A DNA stretch of 33,548 nt from a virus. The notes beneath the pieces are model-generated. The model was not told where the DNA came from and made no database searches. It worked only from the letters and a program-made list of their open reading frames with translations. Shown in pieces: positions 1 through 7,516 of the stretch. Every line of letters begins with the position of its first letter. The stretch's first letter is position 1. The position numbers and the translations under genes were made by a program. The stretch spans positions 1 through 33,548 of the IMG/VR virus record IMGVR_UViG_3300009700_000005. One strand, given 5' to 3'.

Positions 1-1
1 G

Positions 2-121
2 CCGCCCGCGCAGCTCCTCATCCCGCCGAGGGGAATGAGCGCCGCCACGGCCGCGGCAGCCGCACGGCAGAACGTCCCCGGTATTCCCGGCTACGCCGAG
101 CCCGCAGCATCACCCCGATGA
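2..121 (+). CDS. 3' end of an upstream gene (partial)
   Basis: Only the last 39 codons lie in the window, so the product cannot be named. The frame starting at base 2 is open from the window edge to a TGA at 119-121. It gives an Ala/Pro-rich tail ending in PGYAEPAASPR. The stop overlaps the ATG of the next gene in an ATGA arrangement, the same coupling seen at many junctions in this window. That is the main reason to believe it is the end of a real gene rather than noise. The composition resembles a flexible C-terminal tail. Confidence 0.55.
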   Translation, partial: PPAQLLIPPRGMSAATAAAAARQNVPGIPGYAEPAASPR

Positions 122-846
122 CCACCGAGCCTGGCGGCATCTGCATAGGGACGTGCAACTCGCAATGGCGCAAGGCTCACGCGCTCTACGCCGACGGCCT
201 CGCGAAGTACGACAAGGCGCTGGAGCAGCTGGCGGACGGCGACGATGTACCGAATCCCCCAGCGCCGCCGGATATCAGGCCCTGGTACGGGCAGCCCTAC
301 TGGTGCGGCAGGTGCATGGCCCTGATCAAGGCCGAGCTGGCGGAACTGGACGACCTGGCGTCGATGCTCGCCGCGCTCCCGCCCGGCATCCGCCCGGCCG
401 TGTCCGCCAAGCACGAGCGGGTCAAGGTGTCAGGCTCGCACGGCACCCCGTCTGCATCGCCGTCCGGCGACAGCCTCGAAGAGCTGGCGGCCTGGCTGAA
501 AAGCTGGGAGGCGATGGCCAAGGACGAGGACGACCCCACTCCCCGCCGCGGCCATCTCGCCACCGAGATCACGACCGTCCGTTCATGGCTCTACGCGCAC
601 TTCGACCTGCTGATGCTCAACCCTGATGTCGCTCAGCCGTTCGGCGAGGAAACGCGTGCCTGGCACCGCGAGCTGATCGCCCGGGCTCACGCCGCATCGG
701 CAGCCAAGCACGTCAAGCAGCCATGCCCCCGGTGCAAGCTCTTCACCCTCTGGGAAGAACTCGGCCAGGACTACCTGAAGTGCATCAACGTCGACTGCAA
801 CAGGCGCCTCACCCGAGCCGAGCTCGACGCCGAGACTGCTGCCTGA
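118..846 (+). CDS. zinc-ribbon phage protein, 242 aa
   Basis: I do not recognise a named function. The protein carries several cysteine pairs that could bind zinc: C9 and C13 near the start, the pair in WCGRC around residue 62-65, and a clear C-terminal zinc ribbon (CPRC, then a C-x4-C pair about 17 residues later, residues about 200-228). The middle is helical and charged. Start chosen at the ATG that overlaps the previous stop (ATGA), so translation is probably coupled. Proteins with a C-terminal zinc ribbon just upstream of terminase genes are common in actinobacterial phages and often bind nucleic acid; a DNA-binding or regulatory role here is inference only. Confidence 0.8.
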   Translation: MTTEPGGICIGTCNSQWRKAHALYADGLAKYDKALEQLADGDDVPNPPAPPDIRPWYGQPYWCGRCMALIKAELAELDDLASMLAALPPGIRPAVSAKHERVKVSGSHGTPSASPSGDSLEELAAWLKSWEAMAKDEDDPTPRRGHLATEITTVRSWLYAHFDLLMLNPDVAQPFGEETRAWHRELIARAHAASAAKHVKQPCPRCKLFTLWEELGQDYLKCINVDCNRRLTRAELDAETAA

Positions 847-853
847 CCCTGTG

Positions 854-883
854 TTGACCGTGCCGGAACGCTCTGTGTACAGT
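854..883 (+). promoter_or_regulatory. sigma70-type promoter candidate
   Basis: TTGACC at 854-859 and TACAGT at 878-883 are separated by 18 bases, close to the housekeeping -35/-10 consensus. They lie immediately after the stop of the preceding gene. The predicted transcription start is near 890, only about 14 bases before a terminator-like hairpin. This is the best plus-strand promoter I see in the window and may drive the late operon. Confidence 0.55.
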
Positions 884-903
884 CATGCCAGCAGCACACG
901 AAT

Positions 904-928
904 GCCCTGGCCACGGCCGGGGCTTTTT
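904..928 (+). terminator. intrinsic terminator / attenuator hairpin
   Basis: GCCCTGGC (904-911) pairs with GCCGGGGC (916-923), with one T-G wobble and a 4-base loop, and is followed directly by TTTTT (924-928). It sits about 14 bases after the predicted start of the upstream promoter. Most transcripts would therefore end after about 40 bases unless the signal is overridden. This arrangement fits an attenuator or a source of a very short RNA. Confidence 0.6.
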
Positions 929-940
929 GCATGTCCGGGG

Positions 941-1195
941 GTGGCCGCCCTGGACGTCACCGCCCGGTACTTCACCGAAGACGGACGGCCGCTTCTCAAC
1001 GCTGCGGAGTGCGCCGAGGTGTACGGCATCCGGGCTCGCACGATCTACGAGTGGCGCCGCCGCCGCTTCCTGACGGTCCGCGGACTTGATGCGGACGGCC
1101 GGGAGTTGTATGACGCCGCAGAGGTAGCCAGAGTGCAGGCGACACCCCGGAACCGTGAGCGTCAGGCACCAGATCCCGGCCGGATGGCGGCCTGA
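941..1195 (+). CDS. MerR/excisionase-like HTH protein, 84 aa
   Basis: Small DNA-binding protein. From about residue 15 it reads LLNAAECAEVYGIRARTIYE followed by a basic stretch, the pattern of a MerR/excisionase-type winged HTH (a recognition helix followed by a short beta wing). The start is uncertain. The frame is open from a GTG at 851, but that longer version would be translated through the promoter and terminator hairpin. I chose the GTG at 941, where conserved-looking sequence begins; ATG 902 is another option. The same fold forms the C-terminus of the GIY-YIG protein encoded next. The gene lies between two promoter/hairpin elements, which suggests a regulator of this region, but this is inference. 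Confidence 0.7.
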   Translation: MAALDVTARYFTEDGRPLLNAAECAEVYGIRARTIYEWRRRRFLTVRGLDADGRELYDAAEVARVQATPRNRERQAPDPGRMAA

Positions 1196-1200
1196 GCCGA

Positions 1201-1250
1201 TAGACTGTTCGCCATAAAGCGCCCCGACGATGTGTCACCATCGCCGGGGC
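1201..1250 (+). promoter_or_regulatory. -10 box followed by 12-position hairpin
   Basis: TAGACT at 1201-1206 resembles a -10 box; I find no good -35. It is followed by a strong hairpin: GCCCCG-A-CGATG (1221-1232), a 6-base loop, then CATCG-C-CGGGGC (1239-1250), with a single A/C mismatch. No T-run follows, so it is not a classic terminator. It fills the leader of the GIY-YIG gene and parallels the promoter-plus-hairpin layout at 854-928. Confidence 0.45.
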
Positions 1251-1277
1251 CAGCCGACCTGATGAGAGCAGATCGAC

Positions 1278-2192
1278 ATGACAGAGTTTACGATCCGCTG
1301 CGGATGCGGCCGGGCCATGACCCTGGACGCGCCGCGAGGCCGCTGTGCCTACCGATGCGGCTGCGGTGCCAGGGTCCGCGTTGAGGACGCGCCGAGCCAG
1401 GCGAAGATATGCGTCGCCGTTGAATCCGGGACCGCCTGCCGCTTCGCGCCAGTGACGGCCGAGCCGGTGGCACTCTGTAAAGGCCACGCCAGGGCGCTCC
1501 GCGAGCAGCTGATGGTTGCCAGCCTGGCATGCGCGCCGCTGGCCGAGGAAGACGCTACCGAGCTAGTTGCCGCGTGGCTTGACCGTACGGTGAGCGGCGG
1601 CATTGACCGCGATGCGCTCCGCAGGCAGCGCCGGGCCGATCACGCCAGGGCGGCCGCCCTGGCGCGCCGAGATCTTGAGGCAGCCAGTGTCGTCTACTAC
1701 ATCCAGTTCGGCGACCGCATCAAGATCGGTACCACCACGGACCTCGGCAAGCGGCTCGGCGCCCTCCCGCATGACTGCCTGCTGGCAACCGAACCCGGCG
1801 GGCCTCTCGTGGAACGCCAGCGTCACGAGCAGTTCGGGGCGCTGCGGATCAAGGGCGAATGGTTTGAGCCGGCCCCGGTTCTGCTCGGCCACATCCAGGC
1901 GCTTCCCCGCCACGCGAGCACAGCAACGCCACCCCGCCGCAGCATGCCCACCACCACATCGGACGGGCGCATCCTCATGGCCACGACGCTGGCTGCCGAC
2001 GTGCTCGGCGTGAATCCCTCCACAGTGTCCCGCTGGCGATCACTGGGCTACCTCTCGCCAGCCCCCGGCGGCACAGCGCGCAAGCCGCTCTATGCGTGGG
2101 ATGACGTGCTGGAGGCGCAGAGACTGGCCCGAGACGCGGCGATAGCCACATCGGGCAGTGACAAGCGCGTCCGGCGCAACATGGCCGCCTGA
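1278..2192 (+). CDS. zinc ribbon - GIY-YIG (T5orf172-like) - HTH fusion, 304 aa
   Basis: Three modules are visible. Residues 7-30 form a cysteine-rich ribbon (C8, C10, C23, C27, C29). Residues about 137-208 look like a GIY-YIG nuclease of the T5orf172/MUG113 type: VVYYIQF at 138-144, KIGTT at 149-153, an arginine at 159, a conserved ERQRHEQF segment and GEWF at 193-196. Residues about 234-290 are a MerR-like HTH similar to the small protein encoded upstream. GIY-YIG domains cut DNA, and this subfamily is frequent in phages and in DNA-interaction proteins. The start ATG has AGAGCAGA upstream. It sits next to the terminase genes, where a site-specific nuclease could act in packaging, homing or regulation; which of these is unknown. 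Confidence 0.8.
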   Translation: MTEFTIRCGCGRAMTLDAPRGRCAYRCGCGARVRVEDAPSQAKICVAVESGTACRFAPVTAEPVALCKGHARALREQLMVASLACAPLAEEDATELVAAWLDRTVSGGIDRDALRRQRRADHARAAALARRDLEAASVVYYIQFGDRIKIGTTTDLGKRLGALPHDCLLATEPGGPLVERQRHEQFGALRIKGEWFEPAPVLLGHIQALPRHASTATPPRRSMPTTTSDGRILMATTLAADVLGVNPSTVSRWRSLGYLSPAPGGTARKPLYAWDDVLEAQRLARDAAIATSGSDKRVRRNMAA

Positions 2193-2227
2193 CCCTTCCA
2201 TGACGAGCCGTGATCCGGGAGTGAAGC

Positions 2228-2794
2228 ATGACGACCCCGGCACCAGGCCCGAAGCGCAAAGGCCCGTACTGCGGCGGGAAACTCCACGGCCGCGACGGAA
2301 CATGCACCCAGGCTGCGGGGTGGGGAACGCCGCATCCTGGCCACGGCCGGTGCAAGCTTCACGGCGGCAGCGCCCCCTCGGGCCGGATCGCGGGTGCGCA
2401 GAAGCAGGCGCGGGCCGGGCTCGCGCAGCTCGGGGTAACGCCGGTTGACGATCCGCTGACGGAGCTGGCGAAGGTGACCGGCGAGGTCATTGCGTGGAAG
2501 AACGCCACGGCAGCCCTGGTCAACAAGCTCACGTCGGTTCGGTATGACGGCGAACTGACCGGCGAGCAACTGAGGTCCGAAGTCCTTTTGTGGGAGCGGG
2601 CGCTGGACCGGTGCGAGAAGTTCCTGACCGCGATGGCACGGTGCGACATCGATGAGCGGCTGGCCAGGGTGCAGCTCCGGCAGATCGAGCTCGTGAACGA
2701 GGCGCTGGCCAAGGCGCTGGCCGACATGGGGTTTGATCCAGCGAAGCAGAAGCAGGCGCAGCAGCTTGTCGCCCGGCACCTGCGGGCCGTCTAG
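2228..2794 (+). CDS. terS: terminase small subunit, 188 aa
   Basis: Likely the DNA-recognition subunit of the packaging motor. The N-terminus has a Cys/His-rich segment ending in CKLHGGSAPSG, the HGG-x-PSG signature of many actinophage small terminases. A mostly helical region follows, with a long charged helix around residues 95-160 that would allow ring assembly. It precedes the large terminase by 100 bases, the usual order. Start ATG follows GGGAGTG. The gene ends in TAG, so TAG works as a real stop in this genome. Confidence 0.8.
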   Translation: MTTPAPGPKRKGPYCGGKLHGRDGTCTQAAGWGTPHPGHGRCKLHGGSAPSGRIAGAQKQARAGLAQLGVTPVDDPLTELAKVTGEVIAWKNATAALVNKLTSVRYDGELTGEQLRSEVLLWERALDRCEKFLTAMARCDIDERLARVQLRQIELVNEALAKALADMGFDPAKQKQAQQLVARHLRAV

Positions 2795-2882
2795 CCTCCG
2801 CTTAGTGCCGTCGCGCTGGCCAGCGGGTTCTTACGTTCGCTCACCAGCCGGCAAGCGTGCCGCGCGGATTGAGCCTCCGCTT
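2793..2882 (+). repeat. direct repeat pair between terminase genes
   Basis: AGCCTCCGCTT occurs at 2793-2803 and again at 2872-2882, framing almost all of the gap between the two terminase genes. Between the copies are a perfect 12-base palindrome CGCTGGCCAGCG (2814-2825) and a small CGGCA/TGCCG hairpin (2849-2862). The right copy runs into the ribosome binding site of the large terminase. Such a framed, structured gap would suit a packaging site (cos or pac) or an operator; nothing in the sequence proves either. Confidence 0.4.
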
Positions 2883-2894
2883 TAGGAGTGCACG

Positions 2895-4484
2895 GTGGCG
2901 GCTGGCTTCGCGGCGATGCTGGCCGACCGGCTCGACCCGCCCGACCCGCCGGTCTTCGAGACCCTCGGCTACGAGCCGAACTGCAAGGTCCGCCACGACG
3001 CGCGGCAGCGAGGCGCGCTTGTCCTGCCAGAGCCGTGCGGCCAGTGCCCGCAGGAGCTGTTCCACGCGGCCACCGAGTTCGACCTTCTCTTCGGCGGAAG
3101 TTCCGGCGGGGGAAAGACCAGGGCTCTGACCTGCGAGGCGCTGCGGGCGTGCATGCGCTACCCCGGCATCCGGGTCGGGGCGTTCCGCCGCACCTATCCG
3201 GAACTGAAGGAGTCACTGCTCGCCGAGCTGGCGGACCTGGCCTACGCGTCGGCGCTGGGCGCGGTGTGGAACGGCACCGAGTACGAGCTGCGGTTCCCGA
3301 ACGGGTCGCTGATCATGTTCCGGTACGCGGAGACGATCAAGGACGCGACGAGGCGGCAGGGCGGCCAGTACCAGCTCCTGGTCTTCGACGAGAGGACGCT
3401 GACCCCTCCGGACGTGATCGCGTTCCTCGAGTCGAGGCTCCGGTCGGGCCGGGCTGACATCCCGGTGCTCGGCATCCGGTCATCGGCGAACCCGGGCGGC
3501 GCGGGGCACGGCGCGGTCAAGGCCCGGTACATCGTGCCCACGAACCACGGCGAGCGGGTCATCACCGACGAGCGCGGCCGGACTGTCCGTTTCATCCCCT
3601 CGCGGCTGTCGGACAACCCGCATGTGAATCCGGAGTACGCCGCCGACCTGCACGCCCTGCCGGCGAAGCTGCGGGCCGCCTTCCTGGACGGCAACTGGAA
3701 TGTCTTCAGCGGCCAGATGTACCCGGAACTAACGCGCGACCGCCACGTCATCGCGCCTATCTCGCTGCCAGAGTCGTGGCGCCGGTACAACGGCATCGAC
3801 TGGGGGTTCGGGAAGCCCTGGGGCGTGCTGTACGCGGCGGTCGATGAGGACGGCCGGGTCTGGTGGTACCGCGAGCTCTACTCCGCCGGGGTCGGCGAGG
3901 CGGAGCAGGCGCGGCGCATCCTCGAAGCCGAGGCCGGCGACGAGCGGGTGCTGATCCGCTACGCCGATGACGCCATGTGGGCTTCCCGCGGTGACCCCAA
4001 GACCATCGCCGACGTATACGCCGACAACGGCGTGCATCTGACCAGGGCGAACAAGGGCTCGCGGGTCATCGGCTGGCAGCGCCTGCGCTCCTACCTGGCC
4101 GAGAAGCCGGCGTGTTTCCTGCACCGGTCAATGGGCTGGGACACCTGCCCCGGCATGCACATGTTCTCCACGCTGGAGAACTTCTACCGCACCCTGTCGG
4201 ACCTGCCGCACGCCACCAAGGGCGATCCTGAGGACGCGGACACCAACGCCGAGGACCACCTGCCGGACTGCGCCCGGTACCTGCTGATCAACCTTGGCAC
4301 CGGCCCCGAGTTCGTCATCCTCGAAGACACGCCGAAGTCCCTGCTCGACGGCATGGAGATCCCGGAGCAGGTCGGGAACTTCGGATACCGCCGGGACGAC
4401 ACGGACGGCATGTTCGCCGCGGCAGCGCTGGCGAGGAACGGCAGCGACCAGGCCCACGGCACCCAGCGATCACCGTTCGCGTGA
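2895..4484 (+). CDS. terL: terminase large subunit, 529 aa
   Basis: ATPase-nuclease that drives DNA into the prohead and cuts it. Walker A is GGSSGGGKT (67-75) and Walker B is LLVFDE (161-166). The RNase H-like nuclease domain begins at GIDWGFG, with the likely first metal ligand D302. Other acidic candidates are in YADDA (about 356-360) and AEDHLPDCA (about 452-460). Length is typical for the family. The start is a GTG at 2895 with AGGAG at 2885-2889. The region between Walker A and the nuclease shows no frameshift or gap. It follows the small subunit and precedes the portal, with two inserted minus-strand genes in between. Confidence 0.95.
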   Translation: MAAGFAAMLADRLDPPDPPVFETLGYEPNCKVRHDARQRGALVLPEPCGQCPQELFHAATEFDLLFGGSSGGGKTRALTCEALRACMRYPGIRVGAFRRTYPELKESLLAELADLAYASALGAVWNGTEYELRFPNGSLIMFRYAETIKDATRRQGGQYQLLVFDERTLTPPDVIAFLESRLRSGRADIPVLGIRSSANPGGAGHGAVKARYIVPTNHGERVITDERGRTVRFIPSRLSDNPHVNPEYAADLHALPAKLRAAFLDGNWNVFSGQMYPELTRDRHVIAPISLPESWRRYNGIDWGFGKPWGVLYAAVDEDGRVWWYRELYSAGVGEAEQARRILEAEAGDERVLIRYADDAMWASRGDPKTIADVYADNGVHLTRANKGSRVIGWQRLRSYLAEKPACFLHRSMGWDTCPGMHMFSTLENFYRTLSDLPHATKGDPEDADTNAEDHLPDCARYLLINLGTGPEFVILEDTPKSLLDGMEIPEQVGNFGYRRDDTDGMFAAAALARNGSDQAHGTQRSPFA

Positions 4485-4499
4485 CGGAGGTGGGGGCCG

Positions 4500-4841
4500 A
4501 TGCCTGAGTACGCGCCGCCCGGCACCGTCCGCCGGTCCCCGTTCGCAGACGTCGGCGAGGATCTCGCCCTCGCCGACCTGATCATGCTCGCCCGCGAGCT
4601 ACGAGACCGACAGGAGCAGATCATGGCAGCTCAAGACGACGTGAACGCGGCAGCAGCGGCGATCAGCGCGGCGGCGGTGAGCCTGGGCGAGTCAGCGACC
4701 GCGATCCAGGCAGCGCTTGCGGCCGGGTCGCAGGTGGACACCTCCGCACTCGACGCGGGCGTGACCCAGCTCCAGGGCGCCGTGGCTCAGGTAGCGGCGC
4801 TCGCGCCATCCTCGGTGCCGCCTGCACCGGCCGCTGTCTAA
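4500..4841 (+). CDS. small Ala-rich helical phage protein, 113 aa
   Basis: Function not recognised. After a short Pro-containing N-terminus, residues about 20-105 are rich in Ala, Gln, Val and Leu with heptad-like spacing, so a coiled coil is likely. The tail is Pro/Ala-rich. The start ATG at 4500 has GGAGGTGGGGG upstream. A second in-frame ATG at 4623 also has a good AGGAG (about 6 bases away), so a shorter 72-residue form may be made. It is the last plus-strand gene before a convergent minus-strand pair, separated by only two bases from that pair's stop. Such short coiled-coil proteins are common beside terminase genes and are usually uncharacterised. Confidence 0.65.
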   Translation: MPEYAPPGTVRRSPFADVGEDLALADLIMLARELRDRQEQIMAAQDDVNAAAAAISAAAVSLGESATAIQAALAAGSQVDTSALDAGVTQLQGAVAQVAALAPSSVPPAPAAV

Positions 4842-4843
4842 GA

Positions 4844-5278
4844 TCACGGGCGGACTGGCCACGTCGCACCCTCGAACCGGAACACGATCACGCCACCTTC
4901 GGTGCAGTAGTGCGGCAGGCCCCGGTCGTCAGTTCCGTGCAGGTAATACATGCGGAAGACGCAGCGGGGGCACGCGAGTTCCAGCACGTCGCCGCGCCAG
5001 GTCGCTACCGCTACCGCGGGCTCGCCTGTTGCCACCTGGTCGCCCGTTGCCGCATCCACGACTGAGAGCGTAGACGGCTGCGCCCAGAATCCCGTGAAGT
5101 TGCGCACGAGTTCGCCGTCGTGCCACTTCACGTGCCCGGCCAGCGCCTCGGCGCTCTCAGGCACGGCGCAGAAGCAGGCAGGGCACTGGGCGAAGCCGCT
5201 GGTGATCGTGCCCCCGGCAACAGAGATGGCAGCCAGCCGCAGCCAGTCCCGCCGGATCGCGGACCGCCCGGTCGTCAC
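4844..5278 (-). CDS. minus-strand zinc-finger protein, 144 aa
   Basis: Unrecognised, but looks like a genuine zinc protein. The segment CPACFC (about residue 32-37) followed by H49 and H53 in GHVKWH resembles a C2H2-type finger, and a second CPRC lies about 50 residues later. The rest is beta-rich with aromatic residues (FRMYYLHG). It begins with GTG three bases after the stop of the membrane protein upstream on the same strand, so the two form a minus-strand operon. It faces against the late genes and meets the preceding plus-strand gene with almost no gap, the pattern of a cargo (moron) gene. Expression in the lysogenic state is possible but not shown. Confidence 0.7.
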   Translation of the reverse strand: MTTGRSAIRRDWLRLAAISVAGGTITSGFAQCPACFCAVPESAEALAGHVKWHDGELVRNFTGFWAQPSTLSVVDAATGDQVATGEPAVAVATWRGDVLELACPRCVFRMYYLHGTDDRGLPHYCTEGGVIVFRFEGATWPVRP

Positions 5279-5281
5279 CGC

Positions 5282-5548
5282 TCACAGCCACCGCCGCGTC
5301 CACTTCACCGCGTGCCACCTCCGGTACGGCCGCACCAGGACCACGTTCCCCGCGGTCAGGTCTGTCATGACCCGGCGGACCACGACCGTTTCCGTGCTCT
5401 CGCCGTGGTCGACGTCCAGCAGCTCCCCGGCGCTGGCGAACGGCCCTGCCAGCGTGATCGTCGCCGTCCGGCGCGCGGCCAGGACCATCACCCCCGCCAG
5501 GGCGGCGGCAGCGATCAGGAGCGCGCCGATGGCGATATCCGGGATCAC
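5282..5548 (-). CDS. minus-strand small membrane protein, 88 aa
   Basis: The N-terminal residues IPDIAIGALLIAAAALAG and onward form one clear transmembrane helix, then AARR marks the cytoplasmic side by the positive-inside rule. The rest is a beta-rich domain of about 60 residues ending in a basic WHAVKWTRRWL tail. The frame is open further upstream, but that part overlaps the portal gene in antisense and is low complexity, so I chose the GTG at 5548. There is no Shine-Dalgarno sequence. Instead TATGCT lies exactly 6 bases before the GTG, which suggests a leaderless mRNA. It is followed 3 bases later by the zinc-finger gene. Function unknown; a one-helix membrane protein beside a zinc protein is a plausible superinfection or stress cargo pair. 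Confidence 0.65.
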   Translation of the reverse strand: MIPDIAIGALLIAAAALAGVMVLAARRTATITLAGPFASAGELLDVDHGESTETVVVRRVMTDLTAGNVVLVRPYRRWHAVKWTRRWL

Positions 5549-5554
5549 GCGGAC

Positions 5555-5560
5555 AGCATA
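5555..5560 (-). promoter_or_regulatory. -10 box for the 5548-4844 minus-strand pair
   Basis: Read on the minus strand, TATGCT is followed by 6 bases and then the GTG start. A transcript would begin at or next to the start codon, as in leaderless mRNAs, which are frequent in actinobacteria. I see no convincing -35 hexamer. Confidence 0.45.
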
Positions 5561-5576
5561 AGGCCGGGAGGTCCGG

Positions 5577-7232
5577 GTGCCTCTCGCCGACTTGCTGACC
5601 GGCCGTCCCCGCGGGAAGCACCACGCCGCAGAGACGGCGCGGACGGTCACGGTGATCGAGGCCGGCCCGGTCAGGGCCATGTCAGCGGACCAGGCCGCCG
5701 CCGCCCGCACCGTCACCCGTTCCGGATTCGCGTACGGCATCGGGCCCGGCGGCATGGACGAAGTCCAGTCCGGTATCGGCGCGGCCACAGCCTCGGATCG
5801 CAAGAGCCTGCTGACCGAGCTGTGGGAAGCGTACCTGTGCTGCCCGTGGGCGTGGGTCGCCGTCCAGACCATCGCCCGCACCGTCACCGCCGGCGGCCTG
5901 GTCACGGACTGGGACGCCGACAGCGGCGAGGGCGATCAGGAGGCCCCGGACAAGCCGGCGAATGTCCTGGCGCTGGAAGCGCTGCTCGATTATGTCAACC
6001 CGGCGCAGAACATCCGCCAGCTCTGCCGCAACTTCATCGCCGACCTGCTCGTCTTCGGCGACGCCTACCTCGAGGTCGTCTGGATCGGGTCGCTGCCGGT
6101 CGCCCTGTACAACCAGGACTCGCCGACGACCACCCCGATCGCCGACTCCCACGGCGCGGTCTCCCGCTACGTGCAGGTGTCCGACTACGGGCAGCGGGCC
6201 GACTTCGAGCCGCACGAGATCATCCACGTATCCCTGGACGCGGCCCGCCCGTCGGTGCTCGGCATCTCCCCGATGCAGGCCGCCGTCGAGTCCGTGAAGG
6301 TGTGGCTGTTCGCCAACGGCACCGGCAAGGAGGCCGCGAAGAAAGGCCTGCCGCCGAACTTCCACGCCGACTTCCCGGCGGGCGCGGCCGACAAGGACAT
6401 GCGGACCTGGCGGGACCAGCACGCCACCAGGAACCTCGGCGCGAGGAACATCGGCGCGCCGATCATCACCAAGGGCGGCGTGAAGCTCAATGAGCTGCAG
6501 ACGGGGAAGATCGGCGACGTCATCGCGCTGAAGAACCAGGCGCGGGACGAGATCCTGTCCGACTTCGGCGTCCCCCCGGCCGAGGGCGGGGTGATCGAGG
6601 CGGGGAACCTCGGCGGCGGCACGGGCGATTCACAGCACCGGACATATCAGATCAATACGTGCGGCCCGATCGGCGAGCTCGTCATCGAGGCACTGAACTT
6701 CGCGCTCACCATCCAGGCGTTCAGGATCACGGACTGGAAGCTGAAGTTCGGCGAGGTCGACTACCGCGACTCGGTCATCGTGGAGGGCATCCGCTCGCAG
6801 CGGCTCCGCGACGGCGCCTGGACGCTGAACAAGTACCGGGCCGAGATCGGCGAGCCGCCGGTGCCCGGCGGGGATGACGCAGTGCTCGTGGACAGGCAGA
6901 ACCTGGTCCTGTGGGCCGACATGGCAGCGATGTCGAAGGCGGTCGTGGCAGGCAAGGGCGCGCCCGGTGTGGCCGCCGGGGAGCAGCCACCGGGAGGGGA
7001 GCCGGTCGCAGGCGACCCGTCGGCACCGGACGCGCCGCCGGGTGACGGCGACCCGGACCAGCCGGCGGGCAAGTCCGGCATGCCTAAGAGCCCGCGAGAG
7101 TCACTGCCGCCAGCGCCCCGGGAAGCGCTGCGGGCCACTCAGCTTGCCCTGTACCAGGCACGGCTTCGTGAGGCGATGGGACGCATGCCCATCGCCGGGT
7201 CAGCCTCATCGACGATCGGCGGGAACCGATGA
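5577..7232 (+). CDS. portal protein, HK97 type, 551 aa
   Basis: Forms the dodecameric ring at one capsid corner through which DNA passes and to which the tail attaches. Recognisable portal features include the helical segment NFIADLLVFGDAYLEVVW, the HEIIHVSLD segment followed by VLGISPMQAAVESV, and the clip/stem-like region ending in ARDEILSDFGVPP. The last hundred residues are Pro/Gly-rich and probably disordered. Start GTG with GGGAGGT at 5567-5573. It lies downstream of terminase as expected. Its 3' end overlaps the next gene by 4 bases (ATGA), so the two are translationally coupled. No break in the frame is seen. Confidence 0.9.
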   Translation: MPLADLLTGRPRGKHHAAETARTVTVIEAGPVRAMSADQAAAARTVTRSGFAYGIGPGGMDEVQSGIGAATASDRKSLLTELWEAYLCCPWAWVAVQTIARTVTAGGLVTDWDADSGEGDQEAPDKPANVLALEALLDYVNPAQNIRQLCRNFIADLLVFGDAYLEVVWIGSLPVALYNQDSPTTTPIADSHGAVSRYVQVSDYGQRADFEPHEIIHVSLDAARPSVLGISPMQAAVESVKVWLFANGTGKEAAKKGLPPNFHADFPAGAADKDMRTWRDQHATRNLGARNIGAPIITKGGVKLNELQTGKIGDVIALKNQARDEILSDFGVPPAEGGVIEAGNLGGGTGDSQHRTYQINTCGPIGELVIEALNFALTIQAFRITDWKLKFGEVDYRDSVIVEGIRSQRLRDGAWTLNKYRAEIGEPPVPGGDDAVLVDRQNLVLWADMAAMSKAVVAGKGAPGVAAGEQPPGGEPVAGDPSAPDAPPGDGDPDQPAGKSGMPKSPRESLPPAPREALRATQLALYQARLREAMGRMPIAGSASSTIGGNR

Positions 7233-7516
7233 CGACAGAAACTGGCGCCGGGACGACGGAAATTGGCGCGGCCGTGCTGGACGGGGCCGCCATCGAGGCG
7301 CTGCTGCGCGAGTGCGTGACCGTGGTGGAGCCTGGCCAGGTGCTCATCGTCCGGGTTCCGCTCAGCTTCAGCCAGAAGGATCTGCGCCTGGCGCAGGAGT
7401 GGCTGGACGCCCGCACCGAGCATCTCGGCTTCTCGGCCCTGGCGATCCCGTGCGAGGGCCTGGGCGTGATGGAGATCGCCAGCGGGCTCGGCCACGTCCT
7501 GGGACCGGGCGCATGA
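7229..7516 (+). CDS. small protein after portal, 95 aa
   Basis: Unrecognised by name. Residues about 35-80 read PGQVLIVRVPLSFSQKDLRL, then an amphipathic helix and LGFSALAIPCEG. This alternation of a strand, a helix and a strand fits a compact alpha/beta fold. Short proteins with a similar 'VLIVRVP...' core occur in actinobacterial phages and prophages without known function. The start overlaps the portal stop (ATGA) and its own stop overlaps the next start, so the three genes form one coupled unit. Nothing suggests an enzyme; no cysteine cluster or catalytic motif is visible. Confidence 0.7.
   Translation: MTTETGAGTTEIGAAVLDGAAIEALLRECVTVVEPGQVLIVRVPLSFSQKDLRLAQEWLDARTEHLGFSALAIPCEGLGVMEIASGLGHVLGPGA

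Noticed and set aside
5120-6493. 457-codon plus-strand frame in front of and inside the portal
   Set aside because: The product is Arg/Gly/Pro-rich and overlaps the portal and two minus-strand genes with much better protein features.
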